Assembly: GCF_000308215.1 (NCBI RefSeq)
Contig: NZ_CAJE01000011.1
Coordinates: 1-64,000, forward strand
Reading direction: 5' to 3'
Source: Methanomassiliicoccus luminyensis B10
Lineage (GTDB): Archaea; Thermoplasmatota; Thermoplasmata; Methanomassiliicoccales; Methanomassiliicoccaceae
DNA length: 64,000 nucleotides
Part shown: positions 32,791 to 39,947 of the stretch, in pieces
How the letters are laid out: each line of letters begins with the position of its first letter
Position numbering within the stretch: the first letter of the stretch is position 1
Position numbers and translations under genes: made by a program
The notes under the pieces: model-generated
Databases searched by the model: none
Seen by the model: the letters and a program-made list of their open reading frames with translations, nothing else
What the model was told of the DNA's origin: nothing

Positions 32791-33948
32791 ATGGCGGACG
32801 AGAAAGCCCCCCGGATCGGTGTGTTCCTGTGCGACTGCGGCGAGACCATCAGCGGCCTCATCAGTTTCGAGAGCGTCAGAGAGTACGCCAAGGGACTGGA
32901 GGGCGTGGCGCATGTGGAGCTGGACAAGCTGGCCTGCTCCCCCGGCGCCTCCAAGAGGATCGCCAAGGCCATCAGCGAGAAGCACTTGGACCGCATCGTG
33001 GTGGCGGCCTGCTCTCCCCGGCTGTACCTTGACGAGTTCAGGCTGGTGGCCGAGGAGGCCGGCATCAACCCGTACATGGTGGAGATGGCCAATCTCCGGG
33101 AGCAGGTGGCGTGGATCCACTCCGCTGACAAGAGGGATGCCACCGCCAAGGCCAAGGACATGCTGGCCATGTCGGTCGCCCGCTCCAGGATGATGCGGCC
33201 GTCCGCCCAGGGCTCCACCGCCGCGGTCAGGGAGGAGCTGTGCTCCGGGTGCGGCATCTGCGCCTCCACCTGCCGCCAGGGGGCCATATCGTTCAAGGAA
33301 GACACCCCCTCCCCGAACCACCGGGTGGCGGTGGTGGACCGGGCCGAATGCAAGGCCTGCGGCGCGTGCGTGGCCGCCTGCCCCTCCGGCGCCATGAACA
33401 TGGAGGGGTTCTCCAACGAGGAGATCATCGCCCAGATCGACGAGTATGCCAAGGGGCTCCTGGAGACTAAAGAGAGGTTCCCCGCCATCATCGTGTTCGC
33501 CTGCCACTGGTGCTCCTACCCCGCCGCCGACCTGGCCGGGCTGAAACGCCTGCAGGTCGGTGCTTCCTTCCGGCTTATCAGGACCCCCTGCTCCGCCAGG
33601 GTGGACCCGGAATGGGTGCTCAGGGCGCTGTCCCGCGGTGTCGACGGGGTCATGGTGCTGGGCGGGAAGGAGCGCTCCTGCCACTATCAGGGAGGGAACG
33701 TCCGCACCAGGAACCGGATGGCCCTGCTCACCCGCGTGCTGGAGCAGCTGGGCTTCGACACCGAGAGGTTCCAGGTGGAGTGGGTCGACCCCGACGAGCC
33801 ATACCGCTTCCGCGCCGTGGTGGATGACTTCGCTCGCAAGGTGGAGGACCTCGGGCCCAACCCCCTGCGGGCGCCGGAGGAAGAGGAGCGCATGACCTCC
33901 GCGCTGTACCACGGCAGGGACGAGCTGGCCTCCAAGTGGTCGGAGTGA
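32791..33948 (+). CDS. HdrA-MvhD fusion iron-sulfur protein lacking the FAD domain
   Basis: A 385-residue protein. Residues about 8-125 match the HdrA N-terminal domain (IGVFLCDCGETISG, VVVAACSPRLYLDEF, EMANLREQVAWIH). The FAD-binding domain of HdrA is absent. Two [4Fe-4S] ferredoxin motifs follow directly (CSGCGICASTC at about 151-161 and CKACGACVAAC at about 191-201). The C-terminal third (about 230-350) resembles MvhD, with FACHWCSYPAADLAGLKR, TPCSARVDPEWVLRAL and LGGKERSCHY. It should pass electrons between a hydrogenase or similar donor and a heterodisulfide reductase-like partner but cannot bifurcate on its own. Confidence 0.88.
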   Translation: MADEKAPRIGVFLCDCGETISGLISFESVREYAKGLEGVAHVELDKLACSPGASKRIAKAISEKHLDRIVVAACSPRLYLDEFRLVAEEAGINPYMVEMANLREQVAWIHSADKRDATAKAKDMLAMSVARSRMMRPSAQGSTAAVREELCSGCGICASTCRQGAISFKEDTPSPNHRVAVVDRAECKACGACVAACPSGAMNMEGFSNEEIIAQIDEYAKGLLETKERFPAIIVFACHWCSYPAADLAGLKRLQVGASFRLIRTPCSARVDPEWVLRALSRGVDGVMVLGGKERSCHYQGGNVRTRNRMALLTRVLEQLGFDTERFQVEWVDPDEPYRFRAVVDDFARKVEDLGPNPLRAPEEEERMTSALYHGRDELASKWSE

Positions 33949-34079
33949 GGATATCATCACATTAGTGGAAACATTTAATATTTCCAAATGTGTAGTGGTT
34001 TCTAGCAGGTAAGTCCCGGGGGGTACAGATTACCGTATGGTGGTCGCTGCAAGACTCCCCCTGGGGGCTGCTATTTTTA
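33949..34079. terminator. AT-rich intergenic end region
   Basis: GGAAA at 33967 and TTTCC at 33982 form a weak dyad over AATATT. Further on CCCC-CT-GGGG (about 34055-34065) is followed by TATTTTTAT, so a terminator for one or both convergent genes (the fusion protein and the DUF3800 gene) is likely. Confidence 0.4.
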
Positions 34080-34685
34080 TTATAATGATCGACTGTAAAC
34101 GATGTTGTTCTTTATGATGTCGATATACTTGTCCACGCCTCTCTCGACATGTTGAAATATCGCTCCGACAACGAAATCATGCACCTGCAGTTCCTTCCTG
34201 GATTCGGAATTGAGCTGGCTCACCTGAAATTTCGGGATGAAGTTCCCCGTATGGTATTCATTGAGCAAGGAGCCGACGTGCTCATTCAATATATCGCACT
34301 CCCATCTCTTCGAGAAGTATCTGTCCATGACGATATGCACTCTTCGAGCCAGCACTCGCCTGAATAATTCAGGAAACACGCTTTCGCAGGCCATCATGTA
34401 CATTTTATGTTTGTCCGTCAGCAATGCTGAAGGCAATCTGCTCTTTTCATATGATGCCCAAGCGATTTGACAATCCGACTGTGCTACGCCTTCCAGTATG
34501 AATCTCTTGGTCAGATCAAGCGATCTGTTGAACTTCAGCTCCCCCATGCCCTCTTTTTTACCCAACTTCTTGCGAGCGTTCTTGGTCAAACGGTCAAAGT
34601 TGATCGATCCCGGGACGGCCATAGCAGCGACGACAAAATGCCGCGAGCTGTTGGGGGAACTCCCAAGGTCCCCGCTTTCATCCAA
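34080..34685 (-). CDS. DUF3800 family protein, start uncertain
   Basis: About 201 residues from a TTG at 34685. It begins with LDESGDLGSS, the family's Asp-Glu-Ser-Gly motif, followed by HFVVAAMAV, ASYEKSRLP, VHIVMDRYFSKR and VHDFVVGAIFQHVERG (the distal acidic and His residues). The family has an RNase H-like fold and is frequent near defence and mobile genes. The TTG would remove most of the first beta strand. The same frame stays open upstream for about 40 codons, with LILLDESG in register, but holds no ATG or GTG. Either the TTG is used or the 5' end is damaged. AT-richer than its neighbours. Confidence 0.72.
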   Translation of the reverse strand: MDESGDLGSSPNSSRHFVVAAMAVPGSINFDRLTKNARKKLGKKEGMGELKFNRSLDLTKRFILEGVAQSDCQIAWASYEKSRLPSALLTDKHKMYMMACESVFPELFRRVLARRVHIVMDRYFSKRWECDILNEHVGSLLNEYHTGNFIPKFQVSQLNSESRKELQVHDFVVGAIFQHVERGVDKYIDIIKNNIVYSRSL

Positions 34686-35059
34686 GAGAATCAGGAATGG
34701 ATCATGCGGATGATCGCCATATTCATGATTGTCGATAACGTTCCACCCAAGCTTCCTGTGAGCGCATCGTGCACATGTGACTTTCCGCTACATCTAGACT
34801 TAAGGGACTCTGGACGGATCGTCCTCTGGATTTTGATCCAGAGTAACCGGATAAAAATTGGGGCAGAACATACAAAGACAGGCTTACGGTTCACCGTTCC
34901 GAAAGCCGCTCCCCTTCGTCCAAAATATGCCGAAAGGACGGCTGGCCATGCCATCTGGAATGGCGCCCCTGCTTCTCCCTCCTGTCCTTGCGCTAATACT
35001 TTATATCATGGGCTCCCGGGTGGTTGTGCCCGCGCCTACCGGGCAGGAGGCAAGACGAG
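34686..35059. other. 374-bp gap before the MvhD-like gene
   Basis: The proximal part contains the open frame continuing upstream of the DUF3800 gene (minus strand, to a stop near 34788). The inverted pair GGATCGTCC / TCTGGATTTTGATCCAGA near 34816-34845 holds a dyad (CTGGAT/ATCCAG). A TATA-like ACTTTATATCATG lies near 34997. The SD AGGAGG at 35045 belongs to the next gene. Confidence 0.4.
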
Positions 35060-35569
35060 ATGGTGCACCAATCGATGATCAAGTTGCCCGGATGCAAGAC
35101 CGGATGCGGCAAGGAGTTCGACGGCAAAGAGGTCACCGAGATCAAGGGCCGGATACAGAGCGCGGTCGACGAGCTGACCGGGGAGCAGAGGGTCCTGGTG
35201 ATGGCCTGCTCCTGGCGGAACTACTACGGCCGCGACCTTGAAGGGCTGAAGAAGCTGGCCGATCGGGTCGACGACTACAGGGTTATCCCGGTGCCCTGCT
35301 CCGGGCTGGTCAATCCCGATTGGGTGGCCATGGCCCTGGACCGAGGCGCCGACAGCGTGCTCGTTCTCGGCGGGCACTGCGGCTCCTGCCCCTACTCCAA
35401 GGAAGTGAGCTTCGGGGAGGCCCGGCTCAAGGAGCAGGTGCAGAGGCTGGGCTTCGACCCGTCCAGGGTGTCCATCGACTGGGCCGAGGACGACGAGCCG
35501 CTCAGCTTCGTGGAGACGGTGGACCGCGTGGCCGACGTGGTGGCCGTCCTGGGCCCGCCGTTCCGGTAA
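35060..35569 (+). CDS. MvhD-like hydrogenase iron-sulfur subunit homologue
   Basis: A 169-residue protein with an extra N-terminal cysteine pair (GCKTGCGKEF, about residues 10-19). The MvhD-like core follows: VMACSWRNYYGRDLEGLKK, PVPCSGLVNPDWVAMALDRGAD and VLGGHCGSCPYSKE. MvhD usually reads Cys-Asn-Trp-Cys in the first motif, whereas here the second cysteine is replaced (CSWRN), so the [2Fe-2S] ligand set is altered. AGGAGG ten bases before the ATG at 35060 fixes the start. It resembles the C-terminal third of the HdrA-MvhD fusion 1.1 kb upstream, with the accessory DUF3800 gene in between. Confidence 0.83.
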   Translation: MVHQSMIKLPGCKTGCGKEFDGKEVTEIKGRIQSAVDELTGEQRVLVMACSWRNYYGRDLEGLKKLADRVDDYRVIPVPCSGLVNPDWVAMALDRGADSVLVLGGHCGSCPYSKEVSFGEARLKEQVQRLGFDPSRVSIDWAEDDEPLSFVETVDRVADVVAVLGPPFR

Positions 35570-35676
35570 AATTCATTTTATGATGGTCCTGAGCCACCCT
35601 ATCTCTTTGTGGGATCTCTCTTTCGTATGCTAAATGTAACGGGTGCTCAGAATGATGAGGGCATCAATCCGAGCGC

Positions 35677-36441
35677 ATGCAACAAGACAACCTGCCGGAC
35701 CTGCTCGGCCAGTATATGATGTACAACGCTATTGTCGAGAAGTGCCAGTCTGCACAAAAGATCGACCTGGAAAATGCAGCGCATCTCCGACCGACTTGCT
35801 TATTGCCATTGCTCGTCTTCGTGAAGAGTAATGTTCCCCCAATGAAATTGATAGGGCCACTGGAGGCCCAACTATCGAAGATCGTGCAGTTGACATTGGG
35901 CTCTTCCGCAGGATGTGTGAACTATGAACCGCAGGCTCCCTTTGTGGTCCTGCCAAGAAGTAGCTCGCACTTCAATCCCTTCTTTCAGCGGATCTGCGAT
36001 ATGTGCGGCACATACGGCAATATGGAAAAATTCCGTGTTATGGTCGACGAGCTTACCAATAACATCTATTTGCACTCACGGTTCGATAACGCCATGGTAA
36101 TGGCTCAGCATCTCTCCCCCTCGAGAAATATAGAGCTTGGCATAATTGACGATGGCATTACGATAGGGGGCAGTTTAAGAAATGCCGGCATGATGCTGGA
36201 GGACGGGAGCGCTCTGAACGCAGCGGTCAACGGACTATCTTCAAGAAAAGAAGCTGGAAGAGGTTTCGGTCTAAGCGGAAGCATTTCAACGCTGATTGGA
36301 GATTTCAACGCGAACGTTCTGCTGGTGTCTGGGCAGGCCATCATGCATTTTGACCAACATGGGCCCAAAGGTTTTATTATGAGAGAATCAATGAAACTGC
36401 ACGGGACCCTGATAAGCATCAGGCTCCCTGCCAGGCTGTGA
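35677..36441 (+). CDS. GHKL-type ATPase (partner of DUF4325 protein)
   Basis: A 254-residue protein. The first ~110 residues match no known domain I recognise. The rest is a GHKL ATP-binding domain: N box VMVDELTNNIYLHS (about 122-135), G1 box IIDDGITIGG and G2 box GRGFGLSGS. It lacks a kinase phosphoacceptor His region. Such ATPases with an adjacent STAS-like DUF4325 protein resemble anti-sigma/anti-anti-sigma pairs. The stop overlaps the next ATG by 4 bp. Codon use is AT-richer than its neighbours. The biological output is unknown. Confidence 0.75.
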   Translation: MQQDNLPDLLGQYMMYNAIVEKCQSAQKIDLENAAHLRPTCLLPLLVFVKSNVPPMKLIGPLEAQLSKIVQLTLGSSAGCVNYEPQAPFVVLPRSSSHFNPFFQRICDMCGTYGNMEKFRVMVDELTNNIYLHSRFDNAMVMAQHLSPSRNIELGIIDDGITIGGSLRNAGMMLEDGSALNAAVNGLSSRKEAGRGFGLSGSISTLIGDFNANVLLVSGQAIMHFDQHGPKGFIMRESMKLHGTLISIRLPARL

Positions 36442-36761
36442 GCAAGATGTCCAAGGATGCTTATGAGGTAAAGATCGCCGATGTTATTTCCGTCAATCTG
36501 GCATTCCGCGAGTTCGCTTCAGACTTCATCGATGCCCTTGAACTTCGCGAGGAGCCCCGGATCATCGTGGACTTCAGCGGCGTAACAACGATATCCCGCG
36601 GTTTCGCTCATGAATACCAGGTGAGAAGGGGCAGGTCTGCCAAGATCTTTTCCGAGATCAACGTCCCGAACAACGTAAAGCAGATGTTCGCCTTTGCCAT
36701 GGACTATCGCAAGGAGCCCCGGTTCCCTGAGCTGGCCGACATGAAGTACGAACTTATCTGA
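36438..36761 (+). CDS. DUF4325 (STAS-like) protein
   Basis: A 107-residue protein. The central stretch PRIIVDFSGVTTISRGFAHEY is the STAS-like strand-helix, in which the Ser/Thr-rich turn would be the regulatory phosphorylation site in a canonical anti-sigma antagonist. IFSEINVPNNVKQMFAFAM follows as the second helix-strand. It starts 4 bp inside the end of the GHKL ATPase gene, so the two are produced together and probably bind each other. Confidence 0.75.
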   Translation: MSKMSKDAYEVKIADVISVNLAFREFASDFIDALELREEPRIIVDFSGVTTISRGFAHEYQVRRGRSAKIFSEINVPNNVKQMFAFAMDYRKEPRFPELADMKYELI

Positions 36762-36780
36762 CCGCCCCTTGGAGCGCCGC

Positions 36781-37683
36781 TCAATCGTTCAGGTTCGCCA
36801 GCATCTCCCGGAGATCGTCGTACATCTGCTCGGTCTTTTTCTGGCTGTCCAGGTTGAACACCAGCACCCCGCCGGAGTAGTGCACCACGATGTGCCCGGA
36901 GACGGAGTTGTAGGCCGCCAGGGTGTACCGCCCGAACTCATCGTTCTGGAAGTTGCCGCTGGACACCTCATTCCCGCCGAAGCCCCCGACCCGGCGCCCC
37001 GCGTCGAAGCTGCTCCGCCACTCCACGCTGACGCCGTCCAGCTGGATCGTTTCGTCCACCATGGGCGCTTCCACCCTGAGACTGTCGTCCGTCAGCGCCG
37101 CGGTCACGCTCCCGGCGCCCGCCAGCAGGAACACCCCGATGAGGATGACCGCGGTGACCGCAATGCCCAGGACGGTGAGCTTCATCGACCTGCCCTTGGT
37201 CCTCTTGGCCTCCTCCGCCGCCGTTGCCCGCACGTCCTGGGGCGCCACGCCCTCCTTCAGGAACCGGCCGCCGGTGTTGGCGTAGACGAGGCCGGCGAAC
37301 AGGACCACCAGGCTGATGATGAACAGCACCCAGAACGGCAGCATCTCGTTCAGCAGGAGCATGGCCTCCAGGCCCAGCAGCATGAAGATCATGGACACCG
37401 TCATCACCATGCCGATGAACCGGGACAAACCCTTGGAGTCGTACAGGTCGCGGACCGCCTTGGGCGAGGTGTTGTAGCCGGCCAGGAGCATCGCCCCCTT
37501 CCCGGTGGCCCACATGTATCCCCCCATCACGATGATCGGCACCATGATGAACAGGAACACGGCCTGCAGCAGGACGTCCGTGGGATCCTCCCCGGCGGTC
37601 CACAGGTACAATACGATTATCAAGGGGATGGCGAAGGCAATGGCCACCGCCAGCAGAACGAGGGACTTATCGCTCCGGTCCAT
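36781..37683 (-). CDS. DUF3784-like membrane protein with C-terminal PH-like domain
   Basis: A 300-residue protein. Helices lie at about 8-28, 36-58 and two more between 85 and 135. Between the second and third is GKGAMLLAGYNTSPKAVRDLYD, the DUF3784 signature. A further helix (about 165-190) precedes a beta-rich ectodomain ending in QMYDDLREMLANL, as in bPH-like domains. The region RMDRS-like start at 37683 gives a short cytosolic N terminus. The function is unknown; it converges on the DUF4325 gene and diverges from the coiled-coil gene. Confidence 0.7.
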   Translation of the reverse strand: MDRSDKSLVLLAVAIAFAIPLIIVLYLWTAGEDPTDVLLQAVFLFIMVPIIVMGGYMWATGKGAMLLAGYNTSPKAVRDLYDSKGLSRFIGMVMTVSMIFMLLGLEAMLLLNEMLPFWVLFIISLVVLFAGLVYANTGGRFLKEGVAPQDVRATAAEEAKRTKGRSMKLTVLGIAVTAVILIGVFLLAGAGSVTAALTDDSLRVEAPMVDETIQLDGVSVEWRSSFDAGRRVGGFGGNEVSSGNFQNDEFGRYTLAAYNSVSGHIVVHYSGGVLVFNLDSQKKTEQMYDDLREMLANLND

Positions 37684-38002
37684 GGTACCGAAATGAAGTA
37701 GAGGTTAATTCATTTTCGCCTGGCGAGTGCTGCGGGCGCTCGACCCCGTGCCGTATCCGTGCCATGTATTCCCGTGGTGTTTCACGGCCTTGACCTTAGG
37801 CCCTCGCGGAACTGGACGGTCCTCTCTTTGGTTTCCAGGCCGAACATCGGCGCTCCCTTCGAACGATGCACCGCGATGTGCCGGGGGGGGGGACCGAGCG
37901 GTACCGAGCTTGCCCGTATCTGCCGAGCTCGTCGTTCTTGAAGTCCCGCGAATCGATGTTTATTTCTGCCCCCCGTTCCCAAGTCGGTACGAGGCGAGAA
38001 CG
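37684..38002. other. 319-bp gap before the coiled-coil protein gene
   Basis: It is GC-rich, with a run of eight or nine G near 37883 and no convincing coding frame. A TATA-like ATGTTTATTTC lies near 37957-37967. The SD-like GAGGCGAG precedes the ATG at 38003. No RNA gene was recognised. Confidence 0.35.
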
Positions 38003-38311
38003 ATGGCACCTGATGACAGGCGGAGAAGGCGCAGCAGGTACGGAGGACCGATGGGCGCCCCATGGTGGGGACCGTGGAACGACCCCCGGCGATGGCCCGG
38101 CCCCGAGGTGTTCTACCCCGGGTACGCTCCCTGGGACCCCTTTTACCCGCCGATGGCAAGGAAGCCCGAGGACGAGGTCGCCGACCTTGAGGACGAGCTG
38201 GAGGGTCTGGAGGATGAGAAGGTCGAGGTGGAGAGGGCCATCGAGGACCTGAAGAAGGAGATCGACAGGCGGAAGAGGGACATGAGGGAGCAGACCTCCG
38301 ACGTGCGGTGA
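38003..38311 (+). CDS. Small Pro/Trp-rich protein with C-terminal coiled coil
   Basis: A 102-residue protein. The first ~60 residues are rich in Arg, Pro, Trp, Gly and Tyr (RRRRRSRYGG, WWGPWNDPRRWPGP, PGYAPWDPFYPP) and look disordered. From about residue 57 a charged heptad stretch (DEVADLEDELEGLEDEK) forms a coiled coil to the end. It resembles DUF5320-type small proteins, often near redox or flavoprotein genes. The ATG at 38003 with its SD is preferred over longer frames upstream. Confidence 0.55.
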   Translation: MAPDDRRRRRSRYGGPMGAPWWGPWNDPRRWPGPEVFYPGYAPWDPFYPPMARKPEDEVADLEDELEGLEDEKVEVERAIEDLKKEIDRRKRDMREQTSDVR

Positions 38312-38313
38312 GA

Positions 38314-39759
38314 TCAGGACAGCAGGAACAGCTCCCTTGACACCACCAGTATCTTTTCGTCCCTTAGCTCCAGCAGGTCATTCGAGATCACTATGCAGTA
38401 TTTGGCGTTGCAGTGGGCCATGCTGTTGCGGACCTGCTCGGTGTCCTTATGGCCGTACCCGGCCTCTATGACAATTTGCGAGCCGTCCCTGGCCGTCACG
38501 ATGAAGTCCGCGCTGTTGTCATCTGGATCGAACTCGAAGCCGCGTATCTGATCGGACGCCACGGCCCGGTGAAGGTACATGGCCACGACATCCTCGAGGA
38601 GGGCTCCGTACATCTCGTGGGTGCTCAGCTCTCCAACTCTCCATAGCATCGTCGCTCTGATCACCGGGGCGGCGAACTTGTACTTCGGGGTCTTCCTTAT
38701 ATGCGCCGAGCTCGAGCCGTGTGGCCATACTCTGAGGATGAGGCCTGCCTTCTCCAATGCATCGATGCATTCTATGAGCGTCGGCCTCGACAGCCCCAGG
38801 TCCGATGTCAGCTTATTGAGGTTGGTCCTGTCGTTGATGGCCAGCAGGGTCAGGAGGTTCATGATCTTTAGCTGAGTGCCACGGTCGAACTTCCCTATGG
38901 TCCCGAGGTCTTTGTAGATCACTTTCTCTATCATCGATGATACGCTGTCGTAGACCTCCCGTTCTTCCTTCATAGGGATGGCAAAGGGCAAGGAGCCGAG
39001 CTTCAGATACTCATTCAGTTGCATCAGCCCGACCTTTATGAGATATTCATTTACCGGAGGCTTAGCCTCAGCAAGCCTGTCGTATGCCTCCCTGGCGCTC
39101 GAGGACGCATAGAGCGCGCTTGCCAGTCTCTCGCTCATGCCGGACGGTGGCTGGACATAATCTTTCAGCAGGTTGTATTCTGGGTAGCTCATGGGGAGGA
39201 GATCCACCACCGTCGCCCTTCTGGCCACGTCCGCATTGAATGTCAGAGCTATCGCCGAGGAGCCGGTCACAAAGATGAACACGTTCCTGGACCGGTCGTA
39301 CACGACCTTCAATCTCAGGGACCAGTCCGGATCGTGATGCGCCTCGTCGATGAACAGGTAGATGCGCTCATTTCTCTCCACCAGCATCTCAATGTTCATG
39401 GAGAGGAACTGCTCGTAGCCCCGAACGATGTCCGTAATGGTGCACCCAAGGGTCCCCATCGCCTCGTCCATGGAGACATACAGCATGCGCTCCTCATCAA
39501 CCCCCTTGCGCAGGAGATCGTTGTATAGCTGCCCCACGATGGTCGTTTTTCCGGTACCGCGCAACCCCGGGGCGATGATGAACCTGTTGGCGGAGGACCC
39601 TTCCCGGAAGTCGTTGGCATACTTATCGTAGCGATCGTAGGCGAACCTCCGGTGGTATGGCTTCCCGGCTTCGTTGTAGATGTAGCTTTTGAAGCGGTCC
39701 GGGGCATGCAATATGCTCTTCCGGATGAATGCCTGAACCAAAGCATCCTTGTTCTCCAT
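38314..39759 (-). CDS. AAA_14/DUF4143-type ATPase
   Basis: A 481-residue ATPase. Walker A is PGLRGTGKTTIVG (about residues 65-77), Walker B is IYLFIDEAHHD, and the sensor region is FIFVTGSSAIAL. A winged-helix-like part (about 300-345, ALIDRTNLNKLTSDLGLSRPTLIEC in outline) is followed by a DUF4143-type C-terminal domain with a nuclease-like core (ADFIVTARDGSQIVIEAGYG). The ATG at 39759 is preferred over one at 39786 because the latter would put a palindrome and TATA-box edge inside the gene. Three palindromes flank its promoter. Such ATPases are common accessory genes of uncertain function. Confidence 0.82.
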   Translation of the reverse strand: MENKDALVQAFIRKSILHAPDRFKSYIYNEAGKPYHRRFAYDRYDKYANDFREGSSANRFIIAPGLRGTGKTTIVGQLYNDLLRKGVDEERMLYVSMDEAMGTLGCTITDIVRGYEQFLSMNIEMLVERNERIYLFIDEAHHDPDWSLRLKVVYDRSRNVFIFVTGSSAIALTFNADVARRATVVDLLPMSYPEYNLLKDYVQPPSGMSERLASALYASSSAREAYDRLAEAKPPVNEYLIKVGLMQLNEYLKLGSLPFAIPMKEEREVYDSVSSMIEKVIYKDLGTIGKFDRGTQLKIMNLLTLLAINDRTNLNKLTSDLGLSRPTLIECIDALEKAGLILRVWPHGSSSAHIRKTPKYKFAAPVIRATMLWRVGELSTHEMYGALLEDVVAMYLHRAVASDQIRGFEFDPDDNSADFIVTARDGSQIVIEAGYGHKDTEQVRNSMAHCNAKYCIVISNDLLELRDEKILVVSRELFLLS

Positions 39760-39762
39760 ATA

Positions 39763-39780
39763 GGTAAACTGTAGTTTACC
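39763..39780. promoter_or_regulatory. Palindrome copy 1 at the ATPase promoter
   Basis: GGTAAAC-TGTA-GTTTACC, a perfect 7-bp inverted repeat three bases upstream of the ATG at 39759 (minus strand). It overlaps the likely transcription start. Confidence 0.75.
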
Positions 39781-39798
39781 GAGCATATTTAAATTTTA

Positions 39799-39816
39799 GG
39801 TTAATTGTAGTTTACC
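39799..39816. promoter_or_regulatory. Palindrome copy 2 at the ATPase promoter
   Basis: GGTTAAT-TGTA-GTTTACC, one arm diverged. It lies 36 bp from copy 1. Between the two copies is the AT-rich box CATATTTAAATTTTA that should be the TATA element. Confidence 0.7.
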
Positions 39817-39833
39817 TATAGTATTTAAGTATC

Positions 39834-39851
39834 AGTAAACTATGATTTACC
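39834..39851. promoter_or_regulatory. Palindrome copy 3 at the ATPase promoter
   Basis: AGTAAAC-TATG-ATTTACC, 35 bp from copy 2. A second AT-rich box (TAGTATTTAAGTAT) lies between copies 2 and 3. Confidence 0.7.
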
Positions 39852-39947
39852 GATAGCGCCTGGATGATCCCGCGATTCCCGAGAACGCTCGCTTGCGAAG
39901 AACAGAAAAAGAAAGGTGGAAAAGGTTTTGTCGGGTGGGAGGCCCGG

